Source: Limnomonas spitsbergensis (lineage: Eukaryota; Chlorophyta; Chlorophyceae; Chlamydomonadales). Taken from it: a DNA stretch of 64,000 nucleotides. The notes below the pieces were generated by a model. It did not search any database and was not told where the DNA came from. It was given only the letters and a program-made list of their open reading frames with translations. Position 1 is the first letter of the stretch, and each line of letters starts with the position of its first letter. Positions 30,001 through 45,000 of this stretch are shown piece after piece. The position numbers and the translations under genes are program-made. Location: the NCBI GenBank assembly GCA_037349105.1, contig JAYJMM010000090.1, positions 608,001-672,000 on the forward strand, in the 5' to 3' direction.

Positions 30001-33000
30001 TCTTTTATGGGTGTGCTTTGTTGGCCCATTGACAGGCTTTGCGGCATCTTTGAGTCTGTGTCTGCTTTGCACTCTGCTAGAGTGGCGCGGATGTGGCTAC
30101 GGCCCTAGTTGCGTGATTTCCTTAACCACCACGCCCCTAATAGGGCGTAGCTTTCTTTCTTCCAAGAGTGGCAGTGGTAGGAGATATCGGGGGCAGGAGC
30201 AGGAATTAACGAGACTGGTTTCAGGATCCTCCACCAAAGTTGGGTTGTATCACGGGGTGGGAAGCCACGGGGGTTTGATCCAGGCTAAAATAAGGGTGCA
30301 GGAAAATCTGGCAGATCCGGCCCCCGTGGCTTCACACCCCCTGGTAGAATCATCTCTGTAGATTTATGTTATGGGAAACCTTGCCTGGAAGGGTAAAGAT
30401 TAGGGTTTAGGGTCAGGACATGCTGCTGGGGAGTATATTTCCAACTGCTTTATCTCGTTTAAGAAAGAAGAAAAACCCCCAAACCCTTTTCGCTCTGCCT
30501 GGGAGCTTTTTTAGCTGCACGACCTAATTGGACACTCATTCCCCAAAAACCCTTTTCACCGAGCCAGGGATCGTTTCCAACAGCTTAACCTCACTTGAAA
30601 GAAATTTCTGATATTTTTTCCACCCTGCCAGTGTCCATCTGCAATCCAGCTCGACCTTGCTCCAAAAACGAATTCCCCTCTCCCTCTTTACCTCCTCTCC
30701 CTCTTTAGCTCCTCCCCTCTCCCTTCTGACCTCCTCTCCTTTCCTTCACCCTGTCTCTCTCCACCCCCTCAGGGAGTATCTCCAACAGCTTGTGTCGCAT
30801 GGGCCGCCAAAGCCCCATCATGAGCCTCATGCTGTCGGACAACATGCTAACAGGCAGCCTTAATATCTCCACATGTGCTCACTTGGTATTTCTTGATGTT
30901 TCGGTAAGCACTGCATTATTAATTGAGGGTGATTCAGCTACAATGATGGTGCAGGGGGTGGGGCAGAGCGACAGGGGGTCTGTTTTGCAGGAAAAGGACG
31001 ATCAGCTGATATCAGAGCCACTGCTGTGATGGTGCAAATGTACTGTGTGGTTAAGCAACTTGTTGGGGTCATAGTGACCCCTCAGGAAGGTGTGACTGTG
31101 TGATATGTAGCATTAATGTGTGATCGCTAGTGTGATGGTGTAATAATGGTGTGACCCTGACTGTGGCCTCCTCACTTCTGTGCTGCGCCTGGTACGGAAG
31201 TACCGTACTACTGCGGATGTACCCCCCTGATGCGGATGTACCCCCCTGTTGCGGATGTACTTTCCTATTGCAGATGTACTTTCGTGTTGCTTAAGTCCCC
31301 CCCTGTTGCGGATTTACCACCCTGTTGCAGAATAACACCCCTGTTGTGGAAGTACCCCCCCTATTGCGGATGTACCCCCTGTTGCAGATATACCCCCTAG
31401 TTGCGGAAGTACCCCCCGGTTGCGAAAGTACCCCCCGGTTGCGGATTCACCCCTCTCTTGCGGATGTATCCCCTGTTGCGGAAATACCCCCCTGATGCGG
31501 ATGTACCCCCTGTTGCAGATGTATCCCCCTGTTGCAGATGTATCCCCCTGTTGCCGATGTAACACCCTGTTGCGGATGTGCCCCCCTGTTGCATGCATGT
31601 TGCGGGATGAATCCCTTTGGTGTGCTGCACGCTTAAGCGTGCAACGCTGGCCTTGCCTGTTGCAGAACTGGCGCCGTACAACAGGCTGCAGGTGGCACCG
31701 CTGGGCCGCAACACCTCCAGCAACATTTCCACCTTTAAACCCTGCCTGTTGCAGAATAACTCCCTCTCTGGGGCCCTGCCGGATCTGGCTCCGTACAACA
31801 GGCTGCAAGTGGCACAGCTAGGCCGCAACAACTTCAGCAACATATTCACGGGGAGCCGCATCTTCGAACTAAGCTTTGCGTTCAACCCATGGTGGGTGCT
31901 GCACAACGATTAAGATAGAGGGAAGCAAGTATTTGAATTCGAAATACCTGTACGGCCAGCGTCGGTCGATTTGTTTTGTATGGTTGAAGGGTATATCGAG
32001 CCAGGGTTGAAGCCCCTGTTGTTAGCATTCCTGCATTTTGGTAGTCACAATGACAGATACCAATCTATGTGGGAAGAGTACGGTATATAAATACAGGAGC
32101 AACCCACAAAATACAGGTTAGTGAATGCAAGTTAATAAACACAGGTTAATAAGTACAGGTTAATAAGTACAGGTTAATAAATAGTAAAATCTCTGTTCCT
32201 GTCCCTGCACCGTTGTGGTGTGAAAATTCAGAAATGCAGAAAATGTGAAAACGTGTTCTCGTGATTACGGTGTTGGGAGGTGTAAGGTTGTTGTTACAAA
32301 GTTGACGCAACCACCCACAGCCTTTTGCGAAAGGGCCAGGCAGAGCGAACTGGGAGCGTAGGGTTGTCTGTCATGGAAGATCTAGTCATCATTATCTTGT
32401 GGGAGAGGTGTCTCACCTGACAGGGGAGAGGTGACGGTCTGTAATAAATATATTATAAAATATCGGTTATAAATATAAATAATAAATAAATGCTGTCGGC
32501 TTCTGTGGTCTCCCCTTCGTGTCACCTGAAGATGGCAGCTCAATATAGCAAACCCAAACTCTGTCCTGAAAGCAGCATTATGCCGTGGATCACCCCGAGG
32601 GCAGCATTCGAAAAAAACAAATCATAAGAAGGCGAAGGCTCAGTGGAATCAATTTATAGTACTTCTACTTGAAGCCCTATGTTTTTCTCCCTTCCCCGTC
32701 TCCTTTGAAAGCCCCCCCCCCCAGCACCCTTCCCTGTCTCTAGTGCAGTATATTACCCCCCCTTCCCTGTCTCCTTACATGCCCCCCCACTTCACCCCCT
32801 CCACCCACACCCTTCCCTGTCTCCTTTGAAAGGCCCCCTCCCTTACATCCCCTTCCCTGTCTCTTGTGCAGCATATTTCCCCCCCTTCCCTGTCTCCTTA
32901 TAAAGCCCCCCTCCCTTACCCCCCCCCACCCTCCCTCCCCTATCCACCCTTCTCTCTCTGGTATGCATAATAGTATCACAGGATCCCTGCCTCCAGCCTG

Positions 33001-36000
33001 GCCTCCATGCGGTCATTTGAAAGCTCTCCTCCCTTAACCCCCCCACCCCTCCCCCCTCACCCCTCCCTCTCTGTTATGCATAATAGTATCACAGGATCCC
33101 TGCCTCCAGCCTGGCCTCCATGCGGTCCTTATCTTCCCTACCCCCCCCCCCCCCCCCCACTTACTCTTCCCTCTCTCATGTGCAGTATCACCGGATCCCT
33201 TCCCTCCAGCCTGGCCTCCATGCGGTCCTTGTCTAACCTAGACCTTTACAACGCAAACTTCACAGTAAGGATCAAAGGGACACCTGAAGCAACCAGGTCT
33301 AGGGTGGCCAGGGTCTAAGGTGGCCAGGGTTTAGGGTTTAGGGTGGCCAGGGTTGAAGGTGGTTGAGGTTTAAGGTGGCCAGGGTTCAGGGTCTAGGGTG
33401 GACAAGGTTGAAGGTGGACATGGTTCAAGGTGGTCAGGGTTTGGGGTATAGGGTGGCCAGGGTTTAGGGGATAGGGTTCAGGACCTATGGTGGCCAGGGT
33501 TAAAGGTGGTCAGGGTCCAAGGTGGCCAGGGCTCAAGGTGGCCAGGGTTCTAGGTGGCCAAGGTTCAAGGTGGCCAGGGTTCAAGGTGGCCAGGGTTCAA
33601 AGTGGCCAGGGTCCAGGGTCTATGGTGGCCAGGGTTCAAGGTGGCCAGGGTTTAAGGTGACCAGAGTTTATGGTTGCCAGGGTATAGGGTGGCCAGGGTT
33701 CAGTGCTGCCAGGGTTCAGCGTCGCTCCTCTTAACCAACTCAATCTGTGTCCACTGTGTGTGTGCATGTGTGTGTGCATGTGCGTGTGTGTGTGTATTGC
33801 AGGGCACCATGCCTGATCTTTGGCACCATATTCTCATCTTTGGGCACCATACCCTCATCTGTGTCCACTGTGTGTGTATCGTAGGGCACCATACCCTCAT
33901 CCTTGATGAATGTGGCATCAATGCACCATGTCAACCTCGCCAACCAGTTCCTGTCAGGCACCATACCCCCTATCGGGTAAGAGGCTCTGACAAGGCCAGG
34001 AAAGGACAGGGGCAATAACCCAGGATCGGTGTTGGAGAGCCTAAACCCTAAACCCTATCCGGTGAGAAGCTGACAAGGCCAGGAAAGGCCAAGGGCTATA
34101 ACCCAGGATCTGTGCTGGAGAGCCTGTCGCCCGCTATCATGGGTGCATATTTTACCGTGCTGCACAATGCACATTTACCGCCCATTTGGCTAGCGATGGC
34201 ATCACGTCCCGAGTCAGGAAAGGCCAAGGGCCATAACCCAGGATCTGTGCTGGAGAGCCTGCCGCCCGCTATCATGGGTGCATATTTCATCCTGCTGCAC
34301 CAGCACCAGCACCAGCACCAGCACCAGCACCAGCACCAGCACCAGCACCAGCACCAGCACCAGCACCAACACCAGCACCAGCACCAGCACCAGCACCAGC
34401 ACCAGCACCAGCACCGACACCAGCACCAGCACCAGCACCAACACCAGCACCAACACCAACACCAGCACCAACACCAGCACCAACACCAGCACCAGCACCA
34501 ACACCAGCACCAGCACCAACACCAGCACCAACACCAACACCAGCACTGGCACCAGCACCAACACCAACACCAGCACCAGCACCAACACCAGCACCAGCAC
34601 CGGCACCAGCACCGGCCCCAATCAGGGGTTATTAATTCATATCAGCCACTCTTGTTTTGCCCCAGTGCATTCCTTGACCTGCTGCTTTGTTTACAAATGT
34701 CGTAAGGTAGGCCTCTGCCTCGCCGTACGTAGGGGGTAAACGGGTTTTGCATGTTCATGTCGATTGCTCAGCTGCTTTTTTTGCCCCCACCCCACCCTAT
34801 GCATTCCTTCCCCTGCATGTTCTCTTTGTCGCTACCAGCTGCCTCACTGCCTTTTTGTTCCATTTGTGTTCTCTCATGAATGGACTCCTTGCCCTAATTG
34901 CATTATTTTCAGGAAGATGCTGACACTCAACTTCCTGGACCTGTCAAATAACACCTTGGTAAGAGTCCTGGGTAAAGCTGTAGGGTGAACGTCAGACCCG
35001 TCTGCAATCCATGCCAGCAAGATATCATTAAGTATCTTGGGTATGAGATTGTGTTAAGTATCTTGGTTGCGAGGTATCAGGGCAAAGGGTTGCTTTGTAG
35101 GGTCTAGGTTAGATTACAATCACAAACAAACATACCCAGCAACATCGTGGTCAGTATCTTGGGTATGAGATATCAGGGTGAGACAAAACCCATATGAGGC
35201 TAAACCCATATGAGGCTTAACCCATATGAGGCAAAATCCATATGAGGCTTAACCCACATGAGGCTAAACCCATATGAGGCTTAACCCATATGAGGCAAAA
35301 CCCATATGAGGCTTAACCCATATGAGGCTTAACCCATATGAGGCAAAACCCATATGAGGCTAAACCCAAATGAGGCTAAACCCATATGAGGCGAAACCCA
35401 TATGAGGCTTAACCCATATGAGGCAAAACCCATATGAGGCTTAACCCATATGAGGCAAAACCCATATGAGGCTTAACCCAAATGAGGCTAAACCCATATG
35501 AGGCTAAACCCATATGAGGCTAAACCCATATGAGGCTTAACCCATATGAGGCGAAACCCATATGAGGCTAAACCCATATGAGGCTAAACCCATATGAGGC
35601 TAAACCCATATGAGGCGAAACCCATATGAGGCGAAACCCATATGAGGCTTAACCCATATTAGGCGAAACCCATATGAGGCTTAACCCATATGAGGCGAAA
35701 CCCACATGAGGCGAAAGATGCCCGCTTGGACAGTGTCTCATGTGTGACATGTGGGTGGGTGGCTGGCTGTCTCTGGGTTTCGGCAGCACCAGCTGTCAAT
35801 ATCATGGCTCAGTGGTTGGGGTAGGGGGCTGGATGCCAGCTTGGACAGTGTCTCAGGTGTGACGTGTGGGTGGGTGGCTGGCTGGCTTTGGTTTGGGCAG
35901 CACCACCTGTCAATATCATGGCTCAGTGGTTGGGGTAGGGGGCTGGATGCCAGCTTGGACAGTGTCTCGGTGTGACGTGTGGGTGGGTGGCTGGCTGGCT

Positions 36001-39000
36001 CTGGGTTTCGGCAGCACCAGCTGTCAATATCATGGCTCAGTGGTTGGGGTAGGGGGCTGGATGCCAGCTTGGACAGTGTCTCAGGTGTGACGTGTGGGTG
36101 GGTGGCTGGCTGGCTCTGGGTTTCGGCAGCACCAGCTGGATGGATGGGTGGGTTTGGGCAGCACCAGCTGGATGGATGGGTGGGTTTGGGCAGCACCAGC
36201 TGGGTGGATGGGTGGGTTTGGGCAGCACCAGCTGGATGGATGGGTGGGTTTGAGCAGCACCAGTTGGATGGATGGGTGGGTTTGGGCAGCACCAGCTGGA
36301 TGGATGGGTGGGTTTGGGCAGCACCAGCTGGGTGGATGGGTGGGTGTGGGCAGCACCAGCTGGATGGGTGGGTGGGTTTGGGCAGCACCAGCTGGGTGGA
36401 TGGGTGGGTTTCGGCAGCACCAGCTGGGTGGATGGGTGGGTTTGGGCAGCACCAGCTGGATGGATGGGTGGGTTTGGGCAGCACCAGTTGGATGGATGGG
36501 TGGGTTTGGGCAGCACCAGCTGGATGGATGGGTGGGTTTGGGCAGCACCAGCTGGGTGGATGGGTGGGTGTGGGCAGCACCAGCTGGATGGGTGGGTGGG
36601 TTTGGGCAGCACCAGCTGGGTGGATGGGTGGGTTTCGGCAGCACCAGCTGGATGGATGGGTGGGTGTGGGCAGCACCAGCTGGGTGGATGGGTGGGTGTG
36701 GGCAGCACCAGTTGGATGGATGGGTGGGTTTGGGCAGCACCAGCTGGATGGATGGGTGGGTTTGGGCAGCACCAGCTGGGTGGATGGGTGGGTTTGGGCA
36801 GCACCAGCTGGATGGATGGGTGGGTGTGGGCAGCACCAGTTGGATGGTTGGGTGGGTGTGGGCAGCACCAGCTGGATGGATGGGTGGGTGTGGGCAGCAC
36901 CAGTTGGATGGATGGGTGGGTGTGGGCAGCACCAGTTGGATGGATGGGTGGGTGTGGGCAGCACCAGCTGGATGGATGGGTGGGTGTGGGCAGCACCAGT
37001 TGGATGGGTGGGTTGGTTTGGGCAGCACCAGCTGGATGGATGGGTGGGTGTGGGCAGCACCAGTTGGATGGATGGGTGGGTGTGGGCAGCACCAGCTGGA
37101 TGGATGGGTGGGTGTGGGCAGCACCAGTTGGATGGGTGGGTTGGTTTGGGCAGCACCAGCTGGATGGATGGGTGGGTTTGGGCAGCACCAGCTGGATGGA
37201 TGGGTGGGTTTGGGCAGCACCAGTTGGATGGATGGGTGGGTGTGGGCAGCACCAGCTGGATGGATGGATGGGTTTGGGCGAGGGTCAGGTGTCTGACGCC
37301 CACCCTCCACCTCACAGACCCACCCATCCACCCTCACACCCCTCACTTCCTAACCACCCTCTTACCCACCCACACATCCACTCACTTTCTGGCCCAGTCA
37401 CTCCCTATCCACCTGCCCTGTCCCACCCACCCACCCGCACACCTGCACACCCAGTCACTTCCTGGCCCACGCACTCCCTGGCCCACACACTCCCTGGCCC
37501 ACGCACTCCCTGGCCCACCTACCCGCCCACCCACCCACCCACCTGCCCTGTCCCACCCACAGACGGGGAGCATCCCGCCCGGTCTTGTCAGCGTCCTGGC
37601 GGATCCAGCCAAGTCAGTGAACCTGAGGCTGAACTTCCTGTCCTGCTGCGGCTCGGGATTCGAGCACGACGAGCGCTACAAAAGCGTCAGGTGGGAACAC
37701 CGCCTTGTCATGCCTGAGGAACCCCAGGCCCCTGCCTTCCTGCCGCACATACCACCTTCCACAACCACACGTTGACCTGAAGCTACCAGCACGCCTTCCC
37801 CCGCCCTTTCTCGTGATCACCCGTTACCTCCCCAGAGCTTCAACATGCGGCCGATTGCCGCGCGCATTGCAAACGTCTAAGCATCTTACAGACAGTCGCT
37901 TCAGAAGGTGAACATCAGGTGGGGGAACATCAGGTGGGGAAACATGAGGTGGGGAACATGAGGTGGGGAAACATGAGGTGGGGGAACATGAGGTGGGGGA
38001 ACATGAGGTGGGGGAACATGAGGTGGGGGAACATGAGGTGGGGGAACATGAGGTGGGGGAACATGAGGTGGGGGTAACATGAGGTGGGGAAACATGAGGT
38101 GGGGGAACATGAGGTGGGGGAACATGAGGTGGGGAAACATGAGGTGGGGAAACATGAGGTGGGGGAAACATGAGGTGGGGGAACATGAGGTGGGGGAAAC
38201 ATGAGGTGGGGGAAACATGAGGTGGGGAAACATGAGGTGGGGGAAACATGAGGTGGGGAAACATGAGGTGGGGGAAACATGAGGTGGGGGAAACATGAGG
38301 TGGGGAAACATGAGGTGGGGAAACATGAGGTGGGGAAACATGAGGTGGGGGAAACATGAGGTGGGGAAACATGAGGTGGGGAAACATGAGGTGGGGAAAC
38401 ATGAGGTGGGGGAACATGAGGTGGGGAAACATGAGGTGGGGAAACATGAGGTGGGGGAAACATGAGGTGGGGAAACATGAGGTGGGGGAAACATGAGGTG
38501 GGGGAACATGAGGTGGGGGAACATGAGGTGGGGAAACATGAGGTGGGGAAACATGAGGTGGGGGAACATGAGGTGGGGGAAACATGAGGTGGGGAACATG
38601 AGGTGGGGAAACATGAGGTGGGGGAACATGAGGTGGGGGAAACATGAGGTGGGGGAAACATGAGGTGGGGAAACATGAGGTGGGGAAACATGAGGTGGGG
38701 AAACATGAGGTGGGGGAAACATGAGGTGGGGGAACATGAGGTGGGGGAACATGAGGTGGGGAAACATGAGGTGGGGGAACATGAGGTGGGGGAACATGAG
38801 GTGGGGGAACATGAGGTGGGGAAACATGAGGTGGGGGAACATCAGGTTGGGAAACGTCACAGCAAGTTACAGACAGTCGTTTCAGCAGGTAAACCTATCC
38901 CACCTATCCGCATTTCCTTCTTATCCCGGATCTCTGATCTGCGTCTGCTGTGTCGCAACCTCTGCCCCGCAGCTACCAGAGCCGCTACCTCGCCCGGTGA

Positions 39001-42000
39001 CTCATATCATGCCCCTCAGCCTTTTCTTTATATGCTTAATTGCTCATCCCGGATCCCTGATCTGTGTCAGCAGTCCCACACCTTCTGCCCCGCAGCTACC
39101 AGAGCTACAACCTCTCACACTTACTCATACCTCGCCTGTGGGCATTTCCATCCCGGATCCCTGATCTGTGTCAGCAGTCCCACACCCTCTCCCACTTACC
39201 CATACCTCGCCTGTGGGCATTTCCATCCCGGATCCTTGATCTGTGTCAGCAGTCCCACACCTTCTGCCCCGCAGCTACCAGAGCTACAACCTCTCCCACT
39301 TACTCGTACCTCGCCTGTGGGCATTTCCATCCCGAATCCCTGATCTGTGTCAGCAGTCCCACACCTTCTGCCCCGCAGCTACCAGAGCTACAACCTCTCC
39401 CACTTACTCATACCTCGCCTGTGGGCATTTCCATCCCGGATCCCTGATCTGTGTCAGCAGTCCCACACCTTCTGCCCCGCAGCTACCAGAGCTACACCCT
39501 CTCCCACTTACTCATACCTCGCCTGTGGGCATTTCCATCCCGGATCCCTGATCTGTGTCAGCAGTCCCACACCTTCTGCCCCGCAGCTACCAGAGCTTCA
39601 ACCTCTTCCACTTACTCATACCTCGCCTGTGGGCATTTCCATCTCGGATCCCTGATCTGTGTCAGCAGTCCCACACCTTCTGCCCCCCCGCAGCTACCAG
39701 AGCTACAACCTCTCCCACTTACTCATACCTCGCCTATGGGCATTTCCATCTCGGATCCCTGATCTGTGTCAGCAGTCCCACACCTTCTGCCCCGCAGCTA
39801 CCAGAGCTACAACCTCTCCCACTTACTCATACCTCGCCTATGGGCATTTCCATCCCGGATCCCTGATCTGTGTCAGCAGTCCCACACCCTCTGCCCCGCA
39901 GCTACCAGAGCTGTCCCACACCCTCTCCCACTTACCCATACCTCGCCTGTGGGCATTTCCATCCCGGATCCCTGATCTGTGTCAGCAGTCCCACACCTTC
40001 TGCCCCGCAGCTACCAGAGCTTCAACCTCTCCCACTTACTCATACCTCGCCTGTGGGCATTTCCATCCCGGATCCCTGATCTGTGTCAGCAGTCCCACAC
40101 CTTCTGCCCCGCAGCTACCAGAGCTTCAACCTCTCCCACTTACTCATACCTCGCCTATGGGCATTTCCATCCCGGATCCCTGATCTGTGTCTGCTGTCCC
40201 ACACCCTCTGCCCCGCAGCTACCAGAGCTGTCCCACACCCTCTCCCACTTACCCATACCTCGCCTGTGGGCATTTCCATCCCGGATCCCTGATCTGTGTC
40301 AGCAGTCCCACACCTTCTGCCCCGCAGCTACCAGAGCTACAACCTCTCCCACTTACTCATACCTCGCCTATGGGCATTTCCATCCCGGATCCCTGATCTG
40401 TGTCTGCTGTCCCACACCCTCTGCCCCGCAGCTACCAGAGCTGTCCCACACCCTCTCCCACTTACCCATACCTCGCCTATGGGCATTTCCATCCCGGATC
40501 CCTGATCTGTGTCTGCTGTCCCACACCCTCTGCCCCGCAGCTACCAGAGCTGTCCCACACCCTCTCCCACTTACCCATACCTCGCCTATGGGCATTTCCA
40601 TCCCGGATCCCTGATCTGTGTCTGCTGTCCCACACCCTCTGCCCCGCAGCTACCAGAGCTGTCCCACACCCTCTCCCACTTACCCATACCTCGCCTGTGG
40701 GCATTTCCATCCCGGATCCCTGATCTGTGTCAGCAGTCCCACACCTTCTGCCCCGCAGCTACCAGAGCTACAACCTCTCCCACTTACTCATACCTCGCCT
40801 ATGGGCATTTCCATCCCGGATCCCTGATCTGTGTCTGCTGTCCCACACCCTCTGCCCCGCAGCTACCAGAGCTGTCCCACACCCTCTCCCACTTACTCAT
40901 ACCTGGCCTATGGGCATTTCCATCTCGGATCCCTGATCTGTGTCAGCTGTCCCACACCCTCTCCCGTGACTATTCTTATGCACCCTCTGCCCCGCAGCTA
41001 TCAGAGTTACAACCTCTCTGCCCCCCGGCTGCCTGTGGGGCTTGCCTTCTCCTCCTTCCTGAGGCCGGTGGTCAGCAGCGCGGCCGGCTTGTACGGGATG
41101 ACGGGCCTGGGCAACACAAGCTACTCCGGGCTAAGGTGGACATTATGAGGGGGGGAGATTCAGTCCCAATAAGCTACTTGGGCCACTGCTGAATGGCTCC
41201 ATGGGTACGGTATGACCGGCCTGGGCAACACAACCTACTCCGGGCTAAGGTGGACATTATGAGGGGGGGAGGTTCAGTCCCAATAAGCTACTTGGGCCAC
41301 TGCTGAATGGCTCCATGGGTACGGTATGACCGGCCTGGGCAACACAACCTACTCCGGGCTAAGGTGAGGTTGAAGTTGGATTCTGTATCCTCCTTTGGTC
41401 CTTTTTGACATTTAAGATGTACTGTGTCGGCGCGGATGTGCAAATTGGCCCAGGCTGCGCTGTTTCCTTTATTGTCACCTCCCACGGGGCGTAGCTTTCT
41501 CTCTTTCGTTCCTCCCTTGGTCATGAGACCTCCTCCCTCCCTCACACTTGCTCCCTTACTTATTGACTTATTTTTGTCTTGCAGCTGCCCTTTTCTGAGG
41601 CGGGGCTCTGACCCTGATGAGGCATCCTACCTACCTCACACTTGTTCCCTTACTTATTGACTTCTTTTTGCCATGCAGCTGCCCTTTTCTGAGGCGGGGC
41701 TCTGACCCTGATGAGGCATCCTACCTACCTCACACTTGTTCCCTTACTTATTGACTTCTTTTTGCCATGCAGCTGCCCTTTTCTGAGGCGGGCCTCTGAC
41801 CCTGATGAGGCATCCTACCTCCTGGACTGGACATTGGACCCGGAGTATTTCATGTTCGAAGGCTGCGTCTGTGACTGGGTGAGAGGTCACTCTTTCGGCA
41901 GGGTGGGAGTACGGCTGAAAGGGAGAGCGAACCCCTAAACCCTGAACCCTCTTTGAATGCTGCATCTGTGACGGGGTGAGGGTTACTCTTTAGGCAGGGT

Positions 42001-45000
42001 GGGAGTAGGACTGACAGAGAGAGCGAACCCCTAACCCCTGAAACCTCTATGAATGCTACGCCTGTGACGGGGTGAGGGGTCACTCTTTGCTCAGGGTGGT
42101 GATAAGACTGAAAGGGAGAGCACACCCTGAACACTTAACCCTCTTTTGAAGCTGTGCCTGTGGCGGGGTGAGGGGTCACTCTTTAGGGTGGAGGGGAGCA
42201 GTGGAAGAGTGGGAGGTCCTGCATTCATGTTTGAAGGCTGCGTCGTTGACAGGGTGGAGGGGGTCACACTAATGGGTGGGAATAAGACAGGAAGAGTGAG
42301 AGGTCCTGCATTCATGTTTGAAGGCTGCGTCTTTGACAGGGTGGAGGGGGTCACACTAATGGGTGGGAATAAGACGGGAAGAGTGAGAGGTCCTGCATTC
42401 ATGTTTGAAGGCTGCGTCTTTGACAGGGTGGAGGGGGTCACACTAATGGGTGGGAATAAGACGGGAGAGTGAGAGGTCCTGCATTCATGTTTGAAGGCTG
42501 CGTCTTTGACAGGGTGGAGGGGGTCACACTAATGGGTGGGAATAAGACGGGAAGAGTGAGAGGTCCTGCATTCATGTTTGAAGGCTGCGTCTTTGACAGG
42601 TGGAGGGGGTCACACTAATGTGTGGGAATAAGACAGGAAGAGTGAGAGGTCCTGCATTCATGTTTGAAGGCTGCGTCTTTGACAGGGTGGAGGGGGTCAC
42701 ACTAATGGGTGGGAATAAGACGGGAAGAGTGAGAGGTCCTGCATTCATGTTTGAAGGCTGCGTCGTTGACAGGTGGAGGGGGTCACACTAATGTGTGGGA
42801 ATAAGACAGGAAGAGTGAGAGGTCCTGCATTCATGTTTGAAGGCTGTGTCTTTGACAGGATGGAGGGAGTCACACTAATGGGTGGGAATAAGACTGGAAG
42901 AGTGAGAGGTCCTGCATTCATGTTTGAAGGCTGCATCTTTGACAGGGTGGAGGGGGTCACACTTGTGGGTGGGAATAAGGAAGGCGGAGAGTGGGAGGTC
43001 CTGCGTTCATGTTGGAAGGCTGTACTTTTGACAGGGTGTGGGTCACACTTATGGGTGGGAATCAGGCAGTGAAAGAGTGAGACACCCCGCATACATGTAT
43101 GAAGGCTGTTCAGCCCTTTCGAAGGTCGAGATTTAAACGGCTGATGCTGCAGCATGGTCACCGTCATCTAAATCCCCGATTTAAACCTCAAACCAGCTCA
43201 CCGTCCAGCTCACCATCTAATTGTTCCCTGACTTTCTTATATACACCGTAGGGCTATGAACAGCAGTGGGTGGTCCACCGCGGGTTCCAGGTCATCGAGT
43301 GTAACCCTGTGACCATCCTGCATGGCACGAGGTCACACGTGTGGTGGAAGGAGATGCCGTGGGTCTTGGCCATCATAGGGCTCGTGGCGATCGTGGCCTT
43401 GGCAGGGGCGCTGTGGTGAGAGACCGGGTGCATTTGGGTGCGCATAATGTGTGAGGAAGTGTGGACCTGCGTTGTGATTGCCAGGCTGGCTGTCATAGGG
43501 CTCATGGCGATCGTGGCCTTGGCAGAGGCGCTGTGGTGAGAGACCAGGTGCATTTGGGTGGGCAGAATGTGTGAGGAAGTGTGGATATGTGTTGTGATTG
43601 CCAGGCTGGCTGTCATAGGGCTCGTGGCGATCGTGGCCGTGGCAGGGGCGCTGTGGTGAGAGACCGGATGCACATGGGTGGTGGGCAGAGATGTGTGAGG
43701 AAGTGTGGATATGTGTTGTGGTCGCTAGACTGGCCTTCATAAGGCTCGTGATGATCGTGGCCGTGGCAGGGGTGCTGTGGTGAGAGACCGGATGCATATG
43801 GGTGGGCAGCCATGTGTGAGGAAGTGTGGATATTTGTTGTGATCGCCAGGCTGGCTGTCATAGGTCTCGTGGCCGTGGCAGGGGCGCTGTGGTGAGAGAC
43901 CGGGTGCATATGGGTGGTGGGCAGAGATGTGCGAAAAAGTGTGGATCTGTGTTGTGGTCGCCAGGCTGGCGGTGTGTTGTGGGGGGGTTCTGGAAACCCT
44001 AAGGATGCTCTAGATAGAGTTGGGGCCGCAGTTTTTTCCGACCCCTGTCTACCTTAGCATTCATCAGTCAGTGTGGGCCGTGTGAGGGCTTCTTGGTCGT
44101 TTTGCCCATTTCCTGTTCCTGCTCGACTTTTAGCAGCCGATGCAGAGAGACTCAATCGCACCCGGGGCTGTTTTTCGTGTCAGCGTCTCCTAGGTTTTCA
44201 GGGATTGTGCGGCCAGCCTCACACTCTATGAAGTCCAAGCAAAAGTTGTTGGGATGGAGAGTGCGCATCTTATGTGTCTCACCCTCTCTATTTGATCCTG
44301 CTCCTCCTCCTATGCCCCTCCCCACGACACTTCCATTTATCCCTGCAACCCCTCCCAACTCAAATCTCCCTCTGCCCCTCCTTTCACCTCTTCTATTTGA
44401 TCTCTTCAACCTCTCTCCGGACTCAAATCTCCCTCCGCCCCTCCTTCCACCCCTTCTATTTTATCTCTTCAACCTCTCCCGACTCAAATCTCCCTCTGCC
44501 CCTCCTTCCACCCCTTCTATTTTATCTCTTCAACCCCTCCGGACTCAAATCTCCCTCTGCCCCTCCTTCCACCCCTTCTATTTATCTCTTCAACCCCTCC
44601 GGACTCAAATCTCCCTCTGCCCCTCCTTCCACCCCTTCTATTTTATCTCTTCAACCCCTCCCGACTCAAATCTCCCTCTGCCCCTCCTTTCACCTCTTCT
44701 ATTTGATCTCTTCAACCTCTCTCCGGACTCAAATCTCCCTCTGCCCCTCCTTCCACCCCTTCTATTTTATATCTTCAACCCCTCCCGACTCAAATCTCCC
44801 TCTGCCCCTCCATCACCCTCGTATCCTTTTTGCTCCCTCATCTACCCACTATTGAATTACCTCATGCACCCGGTCTTCTACGCTGTTCTCATGCTCTCAT
44901 CCCCTCCACCACCACCCACTTATTCTCCTCCCCCCCTCCTTCTTCTCCCACCTTCTCCTCACCCTTTCTCCTCACCCCTTACTCCTCACCCCCTCTTCCA

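Noticed and set aside
34214..34739. HQHQ, TSTS and VLVL frames as a repeat protein gene
   Set aside because: A simple hexanucleotide array within intron 8; reading in any frame gives a dipeptide repeat.
35738..37775. Open frames of 380-598 codons on both strands
   Set aside because: They lie wholly in the 32-bp and 114-bp arrays of intron 9. The repeat unit lacks stops in several frames, so length carries no meaning.
37824..38860. Minus-strand frames of 258-319 codons (HLMFPH-like)
   Set aside because: Product of the 15-bp AACATGAGGTGGGGG array.
39048..40985. CRISPR array, or a protein with many 35-residue repeats
   Set aside because: Units are contiguous with no unique spacers, the context is eukaryotic, and each unit carries a splice acceptor copy. 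It is an intronic array.
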